A stretch of 64,000 nt of DNA from Saprospiraceae bacterium (GCA_020628095.1 JAHDFP010000002.1:310001-374000), one strand, 5' to 3'. Counted from the first letter of the stretch, positions 26,035 through 36,842 are shown. Notes: generated by a model from the sequence alone, not told the origin. Translations and numbers: made by a program.

Positions 26035-29000
26035 ATGCTTATTACAAAAATCATTAGAGGCACATTGATTATAGTCATATTATTGTTCACTAATAATCTG
26101 ACGCTAAGCGCGGGATCTGCAAGTTCCACTAATATGGAACCCATTGATAGCACAGTCGCTAATCCTAAGGTCTTCGCTGCGGATATCAGTAATGCATGGA
26201 TAGGTGGATCAGAAGAGGGAACTGTGGACAGTCCTTATGATAATATATTCCGAGTCACAATAGATGAGCCTGTGACTAGTGATGATCGGATTATGCTCCA
26301 TTATGAAATCCAAGGTGTCTCTAATGGCAACGCTGTTGCACTTATAGTCAATGATAATACATCTATAGGTGGTTATATAATCAGTCAATCCGATGAGTGG
26401 GTAACACACAAGGAAGAGTTAGACCAATCATGGATACAGCAAGGAGTCAATCGTATACAGTTCTCTAAGCTATCTAATGTACATTATAAGTACAAGGTCA
26501 AAAATTTACGCCTTGTCATAGAATCGGATCTGGTAACGAAAGATATTATAGAAGTCAATTCTACCTGGGCTACTGACGTCGACAAGGTATACTTAAGAGG
26601 ATTTGTGCGTAACAATGTCGATAATATAGACAGAGTGACCTTTAACAATGAGCAGATAGAATTGCGAGATAATACCTTTGAGCAGATCATGGATTGTCAG
26701 GGCTGTAAGGAAGAAGAGGGTGTTATTAATATTGTCTACAAAGATGGTCGAGTAGAGAATCAGAAGTTTGTCTATGATAATATAGTCGATAATACTGTTA
26801 CAGTAGAAGCCATAGAATCTTATAGTAGCACTAATCATCAGATTACGGCATTATCAGAGTATAGTATACAAGAAGATCATTTTGCCTTTGATATAGGACC
26901 TAGTGTATTGCCTAAGGATATGGACATCAGTCTGACTAATCTGAGAGATGTGGATCTGCCACCGATGAGTAATTATATGACTAATGTTTCCAAAAAGCAG
27001 AGTGGCTATAGATTATTGCCGCATGGTCACCATTTCAGTGACGAAGGGGCTATGCTCAAGATGTCTTATGATATAACTAAGCTTCCCGCTGGATATTCTG
27101 TAGACGATATTCGTACATTTTATTTTGATATTGATGCGTCTACATGGAAACCCTTAGAAAGGGACAGTCTGGATATAGTAGAAGGTATTATATACTCTAG
27201 AGTCAATCATTTTACCGATTATATTAACGGTGTTCTGGCAGCACCAGAATCACCTACAACTTCTAATTTTTCTCAGACAGATTTTGAGGATCTGATCAAA
27301 GCCAACCCTATGGCTGGGATCAATCTTATGAGTCCACCATCAGTCAGTCAGACGGGAGAAGCATCGATGTCCTATCCTATAGAGGTCCCTCCTGGTAGAA
27401 ATGGTATGCAACCTAACCTAGCCCTGACATATAGCAGTGATGGAGGTAGTAGCTGGGTAGGATATGGATGGAATATACCTATTCCTAGTATCGATATAGA
27501 GACACGATGGGGTGTCCCTAGATACGATCCTTCTGTAGAGTCAGAGGCTTATCTTCTCTCTGGAGAACAGCTTGTGATGCCTGATCCTAATGTACAGGCT
27601 ACTGCGGGAACTATGTATCTTGCTCATCGCGCTAACGGATTTATTGGAAGACAACCAGGACCAGTAGAGTTTTATAAGCGTGTACAAAGTCCATCAGGTT
27701 TTGAAGAAATAGTAAGAAACGGAGGCTCGCCTGCTGATTATTACTGGACAGTTACGGATAGAAATGGAACAACTTATTACTATGGTGGCGTCAGTGGAGT
27801 TGCCGACGATTATGTGATAAGAACAGATGCCAGTGATCAGTCACAAGGTAACATTGCCAAGTGGTTACTGGCGCGTGTAGAGGACACCTATGGCAACTAT
27901 ATGGATTATACTTATGTTAAAGAAACGTCCAACTTAGGATCACAGAGTCAACCTGTCTATACTATTTCTTGTTATCCAGAAACAATTACATATACCCATA
28001 ACGACAATAGTGCTAATGGAGTAGGTATCTATTCTGTTGTATTTAATAGTACTGTAGGTAGAAGGGATGCTAGACTAGATGGTCGCCTTGGAGTTTTGAT
28101 ATCGGATAACAGAAGTCTTAATAGCATACAGGTGATGTCTGGAGGGGCTTTAAATGTAAGAACTTATAATCTTATTAAAACTGGGGGAAGTTTTCAAAAA
28201 GATTGGCTACAGGATATAATCTGCCTTGGATCTAACAACGAAGAATTTTACCGTCACAGTTTTGAACCACATAATGATATTTATAATGTCCCGGCTTACA
28301 CTGATGATACCTCAACAGGTTCTACATGGAACACTAGGAACAATACCCCGGCCGTCGGAGGACAACTGGCGGAATTTTCTAACTCAGGCTCAGAAATCAA
28401 TCTTTCGCCATTGGGTGGCTCAGAGTCTAATGGTCTTGGTGCTTCTTTATATCTTGGTTTTGGTCAGGATCCGTTATGTAGTCAAGATAAAAGAGAGTCT
28501 TTTGGGTTGTCATTTAGTTATCTTAACTCCGAGCAGATTTCTAAGGTATCATTCCTTGATATAAACGGTGATGGATTACCTGATAAAGTGTTTGATGGAG
28601 CAAACGGGTTGCAATATTCTCAAAACATGGCAAGAGTTCCTGCCGATCCTTTTGATCAATATGGTCCTAATCAGAATATACAATTTAATTTTTTGGCTAA
28701 TCCATTAGACATAATGGGTCCTGATGAAGTTTTTCTGAGTAAGAATAGGGATATTACTACTGAGATAGGTGGAAAGAAATTTTTTACAGGTTCTTATGCT
28801 GGAGCTTCCTTAAGCAATAGCAGATCTACAACCTCTGCCTACACGTCTGATGTCAATGGTGATGGATTCGTTGATTTCATAAGTGAAGGTGTTGTTCACT
28901 TCTGCAGACCCGCTGCTGGGTCTTCTGGAATGTCTTTGTCCAGCGATGCGACCTCATTAGGACGCTGTTCTTTGGCTACACCGAGTTTTAATTTAGATTT

Positions 29001-32000
29001 GTTTACTGATGACACAGAACACGAAGAATTTAAAGATCAGAATCCACCACTCGATGTGGTAAGGGTATGGCGAGCTCCTATGACAGGAGATATTATTATC
29101 CCAGCAACAACAGTCATTGTATCTACTGGAGTGAGGTCAGAAGATGGTGTGTCGATACAGATACAGCATGAGGATAATACTGCTTCATTGGTATATGACA
29201 CTCAAGGATTAGTAACAAATGATGTCATGATCAGTGAAAGAAGAGTCAATAATATACAAGAAGGTGATCGTATTTTCTTCCGAGTATCTTCCGTTATAAA
29301 CAGAGATGGAAATGGAGAAAATGACGGTGTCATATGGGATACAAGAGTGATGTACGATACCAGTAATGATCCTAGTATGGAAAATCTAGATGTCTATGGT
29401 CGCCCAGGTCATATTTATTCTTTTGAAGATGATATGGTTGCTACATCATTAGAAAATACTGGATACGCCATTCCCGAAGATGGCAATTATGAGTTTGAGT
29501 TTACAATACCATTTACAGAATTATCAGACCAAATTCACCTTCAAGTGATAATAGATGGAACGATAGATAGCGAACAGGTGTTCGATTTTCAGGGAGGTCA
29601 GGATGGTGTTCTTACTTATTCTAATAATCTTACGAGAGAACAATTATTAGAATTCCGACTGTTAGCGCGAAGTCCCATCAACTGGAGAAATGTAACAATA
29701 AGTCAGGTTAACCGATTCGATGGTAGTGTTGAAGATGATATACAGGTTCCCTATGTTATAATAAGTCATACCGAAATAATAGATGATAACAACGATAACT
29801 TCCATGAAACAAAAGATATAATAAACAATTCTTGGGCAGATAATCCCAATTATAATGTAACCCCTATTGTTAATAATCTTACAGGAGTTACACAGGGAAC
29901 ATTCTTTGTTACTATCAAATCTGATGATGAAGTATTTTTTCAGAATCAATATGATGCTAACGGATTAGCTATAGGCACTGCGCTTCCCAGAGAAGTACCA
30001 TCTGGTACAGAGCTATACTGTACTATTACTTCTGATAATAGAGAATTACTAGCCAATGATATAGAAATTGTAGAGGTCAATGTGCTATTGGGCGTTGGAG
30101 GTGTACAGACTTTTACACCTACTTTGTATGCACATAACCCAGATGTTACGTCAAGATTTAATTCGCAGAGTAGAGGATGGGGTGTATTCGCATATAATCC
30201 AGATTATTCTACAGATGATGATACTGATGGGGAATACGATTATATAGATGTAGATCAGTTGGATGCGGAAATAGAAGTGGATGAGGAAGATATACCTACA
30301 GATGAATCTGATTTAGCTAACGCACCAAGGGGATATGATGTGCTATTATGGCCTATGACTATGACACTCACAGATGATGGTAGTTATCGATGGCAAGCAC
30401 CAGATGATAATACATTCATTACAAGGACCATTATGAATCCATCCAGACTGGGTTCAGATAATGTGGATCGGACAATGACTTTAGGTGGTAATAGTTATCC
30501 AGGATTTCCTATTGTATCTACATCCGAATCTATTGCTTTAATGGGGAACGCAAATCCAGGTACTTTAACAGTACTATCCAATGGAGAAACGGAGTCCCAA
30601 GTAGATTATAGAGATCTCAATGGAGATAGGATTCCTGATCTGATGGAAAGAGGCACTATACATTATACATTGCCTAATGGAGCGTTACAAACTCCAGACC
30701 CTAATCTGAGAGTCGATATGACTCGATCCTCCAGTCGCTTAGATGGACCAGCAATTTCTTTTAACGGAAACATTTTCCACGCAACATCAAGTCGCTCTGC
30801 AACGCAAGGTGCCAAATACGCCATAGCTAGTGGTTCTTTTGGTGCGGGTGTATCGGACAATGTAAGTGAAGGAGAAATTGTCTGGATAGATGTCAATGGC
30901 GATGGGTTAGCAGATATCATAAATGTGGATGATGGTCAGGTGCAGTATAATCTGGGATATGCATTCACCTTGCCTGTAAATATTAGTTTTGAAAATAATG
31001 CACTGAATAATAGTATATCCAACTCCTCTAACTTTGGCTTATCCATTAGTTTGTTTGAAGGCAGTTATTCGGCTGGTCTTAGTTTTTCCAAGACATTAGG
31101 TGATGGTCGCTCAGCTTTTGTAGATCTCAATGGTGATGGATTGCAAGATTTGGTATTCAGTAATGGTCTTGGTTTAGACTATTTGCTCAATAATGGTCTT
31201 GCGTTCGTCGATGATACAAGCTTGAATTTAGGTAATGACCTGAATACTAATCATGCCAATAGGTCCCTCATGAATGGCACATCTATAAATGCGGCATTTT
31301 CCATAGCACCTTGCTTTTTAGGATTTAAGATAGTTATCAATCCCGGAATAAATAAGTCTCAATCTACAAGTCGAGTACAAGCCACTTTTCAAGATATCGA
31401 TGGTGATGGTTATGCGGACTTTCTGTCATCTGGAACTGAAGGACTTAATGAGGATTATAATAACTCAGGATTTCAGGCGCAGCGCTCTACCATCCACCGT
31501 ACTAATAAGTTAGCCTCTGTCACTAACTCTTTGGGCGGGGTTTATACTTTAGATTATGCACTGACACCAGCTACAGTAGAGCACCCAGGTGGCAAGTATG
31601 TGATGTCTGAGCTAACGGTGGATGATGGATTCGATGAGAATGGTGTGATGCAACAATATAGATTCGAATATGCTAATGGTTTTTATGACCGTTGCGAGCG
31701 TGCTTTCTTAGGATTTGAGAATGTCAATACGGTAGAAGTCGGCGGACCGATGCGTACAACGACTAATGTATATAATAATGACAATGTATATACGAAGGGC
31801 CTGATCACGGAATCCGCAGTACGCGCTGGTAATAGAGATGGTTCTCCGTGGAAAAGAAATGATTATACCTATGAGTCCCATATCGTAGACCCTCGACAAA
31901 ATAATGATCATAATCAAGTAGGACCAACAAATTATTGGCCTAATAGTAATGTACCGACACCCAACTGGCAAGATGATGAGATAGTATTCAATGGTGTTGC

Positions 32001-35000
32001 CCGTACTAAGACCTGTCTTCCTCAGGAAGGAAACATCGGTGACGAGATGAACTTAACTTATGATGACAGAGGCAATGTTATTTCTTACACCTACGATAAT
32101 GGAGCAGGGGGATATACAGCCACCCTGATGTACGAGAATGCCTATCTCGCCGATAACTTACTAGGACTAGGAACCTCTCTGACGATACCTGGTCTGCGAG
32201 AGCGCTCAGCAATGTATTATCCTACAGGTAAGATACAGACCTCCACAGTCAATATGGGAACTACTAATGCCGTAACAGATTATCAGTACGATAATTATGG
32301 TAATCTAACACAGGTCATGTTGCCTAGTAGTGGAGGTAGACAGGTCATAAACTTTGAGTATGAGAACAATGCCGAGACTTTCTTGTCACAGGTGAATAAT
32401 ACATCACTAGGTTTTACGTCTTCCATGTCAGGGTATGATTATAGATTCGGTAAGCCAGGTACAAGTACTGATATCAATAATAATGCATTCATATTTAACT
32501 ATGATGACTTTGGTCGATTAGATGATTTTACCTTCACGGGATTTGGTCTGGGAGCAGACCTTCAGTATCAGGTAGGTTCTCCAGGTGTACCGAGCCTAGC
32601 CAGAACGATGAGGGATGACCCTGAGCATGGCGGTGATTTGACATCTGTATTCTATGCTGATGGTCTAGGACGTATGCTACAGTCTGTCGCGGACGCTGAG
32701 GTAGGTGGCGATCCTTCTACGGTCTATTCTGGTATACCTGTCTATGATCAGCTGGGTAGGACCGTCACATCATGGTATCCCATAAATGGAAGTGGTAATT
32801 ATAATTACAATAATACGTACGGCGGCACTAATAATGCTAGTAGCAGTCTACCGACGACCCAGACTTATGACTTACTGGATAGAAAAATAACAACGACCCA
32901 TCCAGGTGATAGACCAGAAACCTATAGCTACAGTGGTGCGGCGCCATACCTCAGCACAGCTTATAGTGACCTGAATGGTAACTCCAGTACAACGCTCTCT
33001 GAGTATAATGGACCTGTATATCAGCAGATATCTAATGAAGGCTTTCTGACGTCATTCTATTATGATGATATCAATCAACTGACGATGGTAGAGCATCCTG
33101 ATCCTAGGAGAACTGAAAACTGCGACGGTAATAAGCCTAGTAGACTACAAGTCTCTTCATACGATTATGATATGGTCGGCAATATGACTCGTATGACAAC
33201 CCCTGATAAGACAACTAATTATACGTATGATGGTCTCAATAATATGACCACTAAAACAGATAGATGGGCGGTCCAGTATGTCTATGCTTTTGGACGATTG
33301 AGGAGCATCAATTATCCCGATACTCGTGAGGATGTTACATTCACGTACGATACAGGAGGTGGCAGTGGCGTCGGCCGCCTGGCGACGATGAGTGATATAA
33401 CAGGGACGCAGTCCTACAGTTATGATCCACTGGGCAAGGTAACACAGATAGATCGTTCTATAGCATTACCATTTAAGGTGATAGGAGATGATGATAATTC
33501 ATTAGAATTTACGACGAGGTGGAGATATGATATCTGGGGTAGGATACAGAGTATGGTCTATCCTGATGGAGAAAGTCTCACTTTCACCTATGATCCATCA
33601 GGTACTCTGGAGGCGATTAGTGGACGAAAATCTGGCAATTTGTATAACTATGTTTCTAGTTTAGAATATGACGAGTTTGGTGCGCGTACTTTGCTGGAAT
33701 ATGGTAATGGTCATAGCATAAGCTATACCTATATGCCAGCAGAAAGATTCCCGGATGTGACGGATATGACATTTGCAGATGGCAGTTTTGAGGTGGATTA
33801 TACGGCTTATGATAACATCGGTAATCTATCGAGTGTTGATTATAATGCCACGGCGATGGGATTATATGGTACGGGTAATCAGTCCTATACGTATGATGAT
33901 GACTATAGGGTGCTGAGTGGTACGGGTTCTATGACGGCAGGAGATTTCTGTAAGGGAAAATATACCAGAGCCTTCAGCTATACGCATAACTATTGCTACG
34001 ATGATATGGGTAATATATTATCTAAGTCGAGTGAATCAGAACGGACTGATCCGACTTATAGGCTGGGTTATGAGCAGAATTATGACCTGATCTATAAGTA
34101 TAATAGCAACAATAATAGGATACAGACCATAGATGAGACCTATTATGATGATTATGACGATAATGCAGTGACACGTGAATCAGATCATAGTTTTAGTTAT
34201 GATGACAACGGTAATACAGAAGCTCAAAACCAAGCGGTAGAGGACTTGCATAATGATCTGCCAGAAGACCAAAGACATATCTATAATACGAATCGGAATC
34301 TAATCTGGAAGAGTGGAGATATAATGGCGGCATCAGGGGATAATAATGCGATTACGCATTATATTTATGATGGTAACAATGAGCGTGTCCTCAAGATGTC
34401 GGGATCACATGATGCTATATATACTAATGCGGAGTTGTCTAATTATACAGATACGACCAAGCTCAACTATGTGATCTATGTCAATCCATACATGGTACTG
34501 AGGCCCGATGGGCATTATACCAAGCATTATTTTATAGATAGTGAGCGTATAGTGTCTAAGATCGGTAATCCAGAGGATTATCCGACGGGGGGACTATTCG
34601 GGGATAGTAATGGACAGCGAGATCCTATGCAAGATTATATCAATGATAATGTATCCCAGTTATCTGCTATAATGGAGGATGATTTTATAGAGAAAGAAGA
34701 GACTGGAATGATAGAGGAGATGGATATAGAGACCTCAGACATTGGCTTATCAGATGATAATGATGATGAGGAGGAGTACAGATACTTTTTCTCCAAGGAT
34801 CATCTGGGCTCCTCGACGCTGATCTCAGATGCTGGCGGAATGCTGATACAACATATTCAGTATGCGCCATTTGGTGAGTCGTGGGTGGATATGCGTAAGG
34901 AAGATTTTGCGACGCCATATAGATTTACGGGTAAGGAGCAGGATTGTGAGACGGGGTTATATTATTATGGGGCACGGTATTATGATTCTAGACTGGGACG

Positions 35001-35637
35001 GTTCTTAAGTGTCGATCCATTGGCCGATCAGTTCCCAAGTCACTCACCTTATAATTATACATTTAATAATCCACTGAAATATACTGACCCGACGGGAATG
35101 TATCCAGATCCCCCAGGTTGGTTGAAGAGAGGTATTGATTATATTAAGAATAAAGTGAATTTAAAGTTTAGTGCTGGTGTTAGTTTAGGTCCTCAATTAG
35201 GAGTTAAATCTAAGTTTGTACAAGTTCAAGCCAAATATGCTTCCGATGTAATTAGGATTGATGGATCTACTCAGGAGGGTTTTGAAGCTACCCATGGTTT
35301 AAACTACCCCCAATATGGTTTAGAACCTGATGAGATGAGAACAAATGTATCTTTAGGCGCTGGAGTTGGTATAGGATTAGATGGGAAAGATCCTGTTGGT
35401 ATGGGAATACAGTTTGAGGAAAGCGGAGTACCTGATGGAATTAGAGGAGCTCCCATGTTTGACGAAAGTACTGTGGAACGATCTTTTCGATGGGTGACTC
35501 CTCTAGGACCTGTTGATCTTGAAGGAGGTCAGGAAATCAATAATGACCAAACTACAGACATTTCAGTTGGTGCAGAGGTTAATGCATTTTTTATTGGGCT
35601 AGACGTAAAGGTTTCTTTGGAAATTGATAAAGATTAG
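26035..35637 (+). CDS. Giant SpvB/RHS-repeat protein, candidate polymorphic toxin
   Basis: A 3200-residue protein with an N-terminal signal (about 1-27). Residues about 430-660 match the SpvB domain of Tc-type and Salmonella virulence proteins (SYPIEVPPGRNGMQPNLALTY without break in frame). Six FG-GAP/VCBS calcium loops follow, e.g. DINGDGLPD near 841, DVNGDGLAD near 1620, DLNGDGLQD near 1698. A TcdB-middle-like segment (1838-1902, FLGFENV) leads into RHS/YD repeats (about 2010-2900). The RHS core YRFTGKEQDCETGLYYYGARYYD and RFLSVDPLA...NNPLKYTDPTGM is at 2962-3022. The last 178 residues are unlike the rest and would be the variable effector or partner tail. Two small genes follow within 10 bp. 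Confidence 0.88.
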   Translation: MLITKIIRGTLIIVILLFTNNLTLSAGSASSTNMEPIDSTVANPKVFAADISNAWIGGSEEGTVDSPYDNIFRVTIDEPVTSDDRIMLHYEIQGVSNGNAVALIVNDNTSIGGYIISQSDEWVTHKEELDQSWIQQGVNRIQFSKLSNVHYKYKVKNLRLVIESDLVTKDIIEVNSTWATDVDKVYLRGFVRNNVDNIDRVTFNNEQIELRDNTFEQIMDCQGCKEEEGVINIVYKDGRVENQKFVYDNIVDNTVTVEAIESYSSTNHQITALSEYSIQEDHFAFDIGPSVLPKDMDISLTNLRDVDLPPMSNYMTNVSKKQSGYRLLPHGHHFSDEGAMLKMSYDITKLPAGYSVDDIRTFYFDIDASTWKPLERDSLDIVEGIIYSRVNHFTDYINGVLAAPESPTTSNFSQTDFEDLIKANPMAGINLMSPPSVSQTGEASMSYPIEVPPGRNGMQPNLALTYSSDGGSSWVGYGWNIPIPSIDIETRWGVPRYDPSVESEAYLLSGEQLVMPDPNVQATAGTMYLAHRANGFIGRQPGPVEFYKRVQSPSGFEEIVRNGGSPADYYWTVTDRNGTTYYYGGVSGVADDYVIRTDASDQSQGNIAKWLLARVEDTYGNYMDYTYVKETSNLGSQSQPVYTISCYPETITYTHNDNSANGVGIYSVVFNSTVGRRDARLDGRLGVLISDNRSLNSIQVMSGGALNVRTYNLIKTGGSFQKDWLQDIICLGSNNEEFYRHSFEPHNDIYNVPAYTDDTSTGSTWNTRNNTPAVGGQLAEFSNSGSEINLSPLGGSESNGLGASLYLGFGQDPLCSQDKRESFGLSFSYLNSEQISKVSFLDINGDGLPDKVFDGANGLQYSQNMARVPADPFDQYGPNQNIQFNFLANPLDIMGPDEVFLSKNRDITTEIGGKKFFTGSYAGASLSNSRSTTSAYTSDVNGDGFVDFISEGVVHFCRPAAGSSGMSLSSDATSLGRCSLATPSFNLDLFTDDTEHEEFKDQNPPLDVVRVWRAPMTGDIIIPATTVIVSTGVRSEDGVSIQIQHEDNTASLVYDTQGLVTNDVMISERRVNNIQEGDRIFFRVSSVINRDGNGENDGVIWDTRVMYDTSNDPSMENLDVYGRPGHIYSFEDDMVATSLENTGYAIPEDGNYEFEFTIPFTELSDQIHLQVIIDGTIDSEQVFDFQGGQDGVLTYSNNLTREQLLEFRLLARSPINWRNVTISQVNRFDGSVEDDIQVPYVIISHTEIIDDNNDNFHETKDIINNSWADNPNYNVTPIVNNLTGVTQGTFFVTIKSDDEVFFQNQYDANGLAIGTALPREVPSGTELYCTITSDNRELLANDIEIVEVNVLLGVGGVQTFTPTLYAHNPDVTSRFNSQSRGWGVFAYNPDYSTDDDTDGEYDYIDVDQLDAEIEVDEEDIPTDESDLANAPRGYDVLLWPMTMTLTDDGSYRWQAPDDNTFITRTIMNPSRLGSDNVDRTMTLGGNSYPGFPIVSTSESIALMGNANPGTLTVLSNGETESQVDYRDLNGDRIPDLMERGTIHYTLPNGALQTPDPNLRVDMTRSSSRLDGPAISFNGNIFHATSSRSATQGAKYAIASGSFGAGVSDNVSEGEIVWIDVNGDGLADIINVDDGQVQYNLGYAFTLPVNISFENNALNNSISNSSNFGLSISLFEGSYSAGLSFSKTLGDGRSAFVDLNGDGLQDLVFSNGLGLDYLLNNGLAFVDDTSLNLGNDLNTNHANRSLMNGTSINAAFSIAPCFLGFKIVINPGINKSQSTSRVQATFQDIDGDGYADFLSSGTEGLNEDYNNSGFQAQRSTIHRTNKLASVTNSLGGVYTLDYALTPATVEHPGGKYVMSELTVDDGFDENGVMQQYRFEYANGFYDRCERAFLGFENVNTVEVGGPMRTTTNVYNNDNVYTKGLITESAVRAGNRDGSPWKRNDYTYESHIVDPRQNNDHNQVGPTNYWPNSNVPTPNWQDDEIVFNGVARTKTCLPQEGNIGDEMNLTYDDRGNVISYTYDNGAGGYTATLMYENAYLADNLLGLGTSLTIPGLRERSAMYYPTGKIQTSTVNMGTTNAVTDYQYDNYGNLTQVMLPSSGGRQVINFEYENNAETFLSQVNNTSLGFTSSMSGYDYRFGKPGTSTDINNNAFIFNYDDFGRLDDFTFTGFGLGADLQYQVGSPGVPSLARTMRDDPEHGGDLTSVFYADGLGRMLQSVADAEVGGDPSTVYSGIPVYDQLGRTVTSWYPINGSGNYNYNNTYGGTNNASSSLPTTQTYDLLDRKITTTHPGDRPETYSYSGAAPYLSTAYSDLNGNSSTTLSEYNGPVYQQISNEGFLTSFYYDDINQLTMVEHPDPRRTENCDGNKPSRLQVSSYDYDMVGNMTRMTTPDKTTNYTYDGLNNMTTKTDRWAVQYVYAFGRLRSINYPDTREDVTFTYDTGGGSGVGRLATMSDITGTQSYSYDPLGKVTQIDRSIALPFKVIGDDDNSLEFTTRWRYDIWGRIQSMVYPDGESLTFTYDPSGTLEAISGRKSGNLYNYVSSLEYDEFGARTLLEYGNGHSISYTYMPAERFPDVTDMTFADGSFEVDYTAYDNIGNLSSVDYNATAMGLYGTGNQSYTYDDDYRVLSGTGSMTAGDFCKGKYTRAFSYTHNYCYDDMGNILSKSSESERTDPTYRLGYEQNYDLIYKYNSNNNRIQTIDETYYDDYDDNAVTRESDHSFSYDDNGNTEAQNQAVEDLHNDLPEDQRHIYNTNRNLIWKSGDIMAASGDNNAITHYIYDGNNERVLKMSGSHDAIYTNAELSNYTDTTKLNYVIYVNPYMVLRPDGHYTKHYFIDSERIVSKIGNPEDYPTGGLFGDSNGQRDPMQDYINDNVSQLSAIMEDDFIEKEETGMIEEMDIETSDIGLSDDNDDEEEYRYFFSKDHLGSSTLISDAGGMLIQHIQYAPFGESWVDMRKEDFATPYRFTGKEQDCETGLYYYGARYYDSRLGRFLSVDPLADQFPSHSPYNYTFNNPLKYTDPTGMYPDPPGWLKRGIDYIKNKVNLKFSAGVSLGPQLGVKSKFVQVQAKYASDVIRIDGSTQEGFEATHGLNYPQYGLEPDEMRTNVSLGAGVGIGLDGKDPVGMGIQFEESGVPDGIRGAPMFDESTVERSFRWVTPLGPVDLEGGQEINNDQTTDISVGAEVNAFFIGLDVKVSLEIDKD

Positions 35638-35646
35638 ACTAAGAGA

Positions 35647-36225
35647 ATGATAAAGAAATTAATAATAAGTCTTTTTGCTATTAGCATGTTTCATTGTTCA
35701 TCAGATCATAAACCTGGATACTTTACCAAAACCAATTATGATGGTAGCTTGAGTTTTTATTACTCTAAGGAAGGCGAAATTACTCCTGTTGAATTTGAAA
35801 AAATTATGTTTGGGAAATTTGAGACTTGGACTCCAAAGTCATGGGTGCTAAAAATCTTTAATGACTCAACGATGGTATTTGTAGATACCAATGATTCATT
35901 AGGTGATAATATCTCCATAGTAAAAACGTCGATCAAAGAATGTGGTGATTCTGTTGTGTTTAATTTGAAACGAAACTCATTAAAAAGTTCTCCTAATACC
36001 AAATTGTTAGATTATGAGAATTTGTTGTACACTAACAATGGTGAAACATTTTATTTACAAAACTCCTTGTTAGGAAGAAACGATAAAAGATATAGTCAAG
36101 ATTGTTATTTCACTTGTTTGGATAATAACAGTTTAATTTCTTGTTGTTTAACTTATTCCGAAATTGATACTTTTAGTAAAAGAGCCATACTGGACTATTT
36201 AAGTGAACGTTTTTTTCAATTATGA
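35647..36225 (+). CDS. Small exported protein of unknown function, candidate immunity or accessory gene of the RHS locus
   Basis: A 192-residue protein, not recognised. A signal-like N-terminus (KKLIISLFAISMFHC) ends at Cys17 with a poor lipobox, suggesting a lipoprotein. The rest is predicted to be a small beta-rich domain with FYYSKEGEITPVEF and YFTCLDNNSLISCC; four cysteines fall in the last third. It starts 9 bp after the RHS stop codon. Position directly behind an RHS tail is the usual place for a cognate immunity gene, but envelope location and lack of homology by eye keep that as inference. Confidence 0.7.
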   Translation: MIKKLIISLFAISMFHCSSDHKPGYFTKTNYDGSLSFYYSKEGEITPVEFEKIMFGKFETWTPKSWVLKIFNDSTMVFVDTNDSLGDNISIVKTSIKECGDSVVFNLKRNSLKSSPNTKLLDYENLLYTNNGETFYLQNSLLGRNDKRYSQDCYFTCLDNNSLISCCLTYSEIDTFSKRAILDYLSERFFQL

Positions 36226-36229
36226 ATAA

Positions 36230-36577
36230 ATGATAATAGCGATCTTATTTCTTTCAGCATTTTCTTTGTATTTGATTTTCAGAATGGATAAGTCAATAAG
36301 GCGTTATGTTTTAAGACATTTAAAAAACAATGTTAAGGAGAGATTGGAAACCGAAATTTGGCAGATTACTTCGATTGAGGATGCAGAGAATAATCCAGAC
36401 TTACCTTTTAATACTAATGCGATTGGTTTAGGTGGTACTGGTCAAACATATCTACATATTAAAATTTTTTTATTAGTTATTATGGAAAATAAGAAGAAGG
36501 ATATTAAAGAAGTTTGGGTACATTCTGATTATGTTTTAGGAATGCAAGTAATGTTTATTACTAAGTCTGCCACCTGA
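36230..36577 (+). CDS. Small membrane-anchored protein of unknown function
   Basis: A 115-residue protein starting 4 bp after the previous gene. Residues 1-17 are a membrane segment followed by a positive cluster (RMDKSIRRYVLRHLKK-like), then a small soluble domain with GLGGTGQTYLHIKI and a conserved-looking KEVWVHSDYVLGM. No family was recognised. Its stop codon lies inside a palindromic element (36570-36583), so the last few residues may come from insertion of that element and the natural end may have been lost. Confidence 0.55.
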   Translation: MIIAILFLSAFSLYLIFRMDKSIRRYVLRHLKNNVKERLETEIWQITSIEDAENNPDLPFNTNAIGLGGTGQTYLHIKIFLLVIMENKKKDIKEVWVHSDYVLGMQVMFITKSAT

Positions 36578-36597
36578 TGGTGGAGGTTTGCAACCTC
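36570..36597. repeat. REP-like double palindrome
   Basis: Two adjoining inverted repeats: CCACC-TGAT-GGTGG (36570-36583) and GAGGTT-TGC-AACCTC (36583-36597, sharing one base). They are followed by GATCTGATCTGCTT, of which GATCTGCT recurs at 37878 on the far side of the toxin-antitoxin genes. The remnant of a REP-associated transposase lies 310 bp away, which fits a REP element mobilised by such an enzyme. Confidence 0.6.
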
Positions 36598-36622
36598 GAT
36601 CTGATCTGCTTGAATAAATAGA

Positions 36623-36653
36623 AAATAGCCCTTGCTTGTGGTGAGGGTTATTT
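36623..36653 (+). terminator. Probable terminator
   Basis: The stem AAATAGCCCT (36623-36632) pairs with AGGGTTATTT (36644-36653) with one G-U pair and an 11-nt loop. It is followed by TATTTTAA. It would end the transcript from the RHS locus; being nearly symmetric it may also work for the reverse-strand remnant. Confidence 0.6.
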
Positions 36654-36656
36654 ATT

Positions 36657-36842
36657 TTAAAGAGCGGCTACATTTTTATGAAAGAAGTCTTTGAACTTCT
36701 TGTTGGTGAGCATTTTGTCGATGATAGAGAATACGGTTTTTCGATCATCTTCGTCGAGCTGCTGAATAAGATTGATTTGTTCTACAGTGGTTTTATCTTC
36801 AAGAGTAACCCACGATGCTCGATGTTTATAACATCGATCCAA
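36657..36842 (-). pseudogene. Remnant of an XRE-family transcriptional regulator (C-terminal tail only)
   Basis: A 61-codon frame whose second half, LIQQLDEDDRKTVFSIIDKM followed by LTNKKFKDFF, looks like the helical tail of short XRE regulators of Bacteroidota, in which the pattern (L)xxLxEEDRKxVFxIID follows the DNA-binding domain. No helix-turn-helix is found upstream in any frame before the next features. The fragment is therefore read as a decayed gene; a small intact protein of the same length is the alternative. Confidence 0.5.

Noticed and set aside
29662-29949. Minus-strand frame of 95 codons with hydrophobic stretches inside the RHS gene
   Set aside because: Antisense to a continuous 9.6-kb reading frame; the hydrophobicity follows from complementing Asp/Asn-rich codons.
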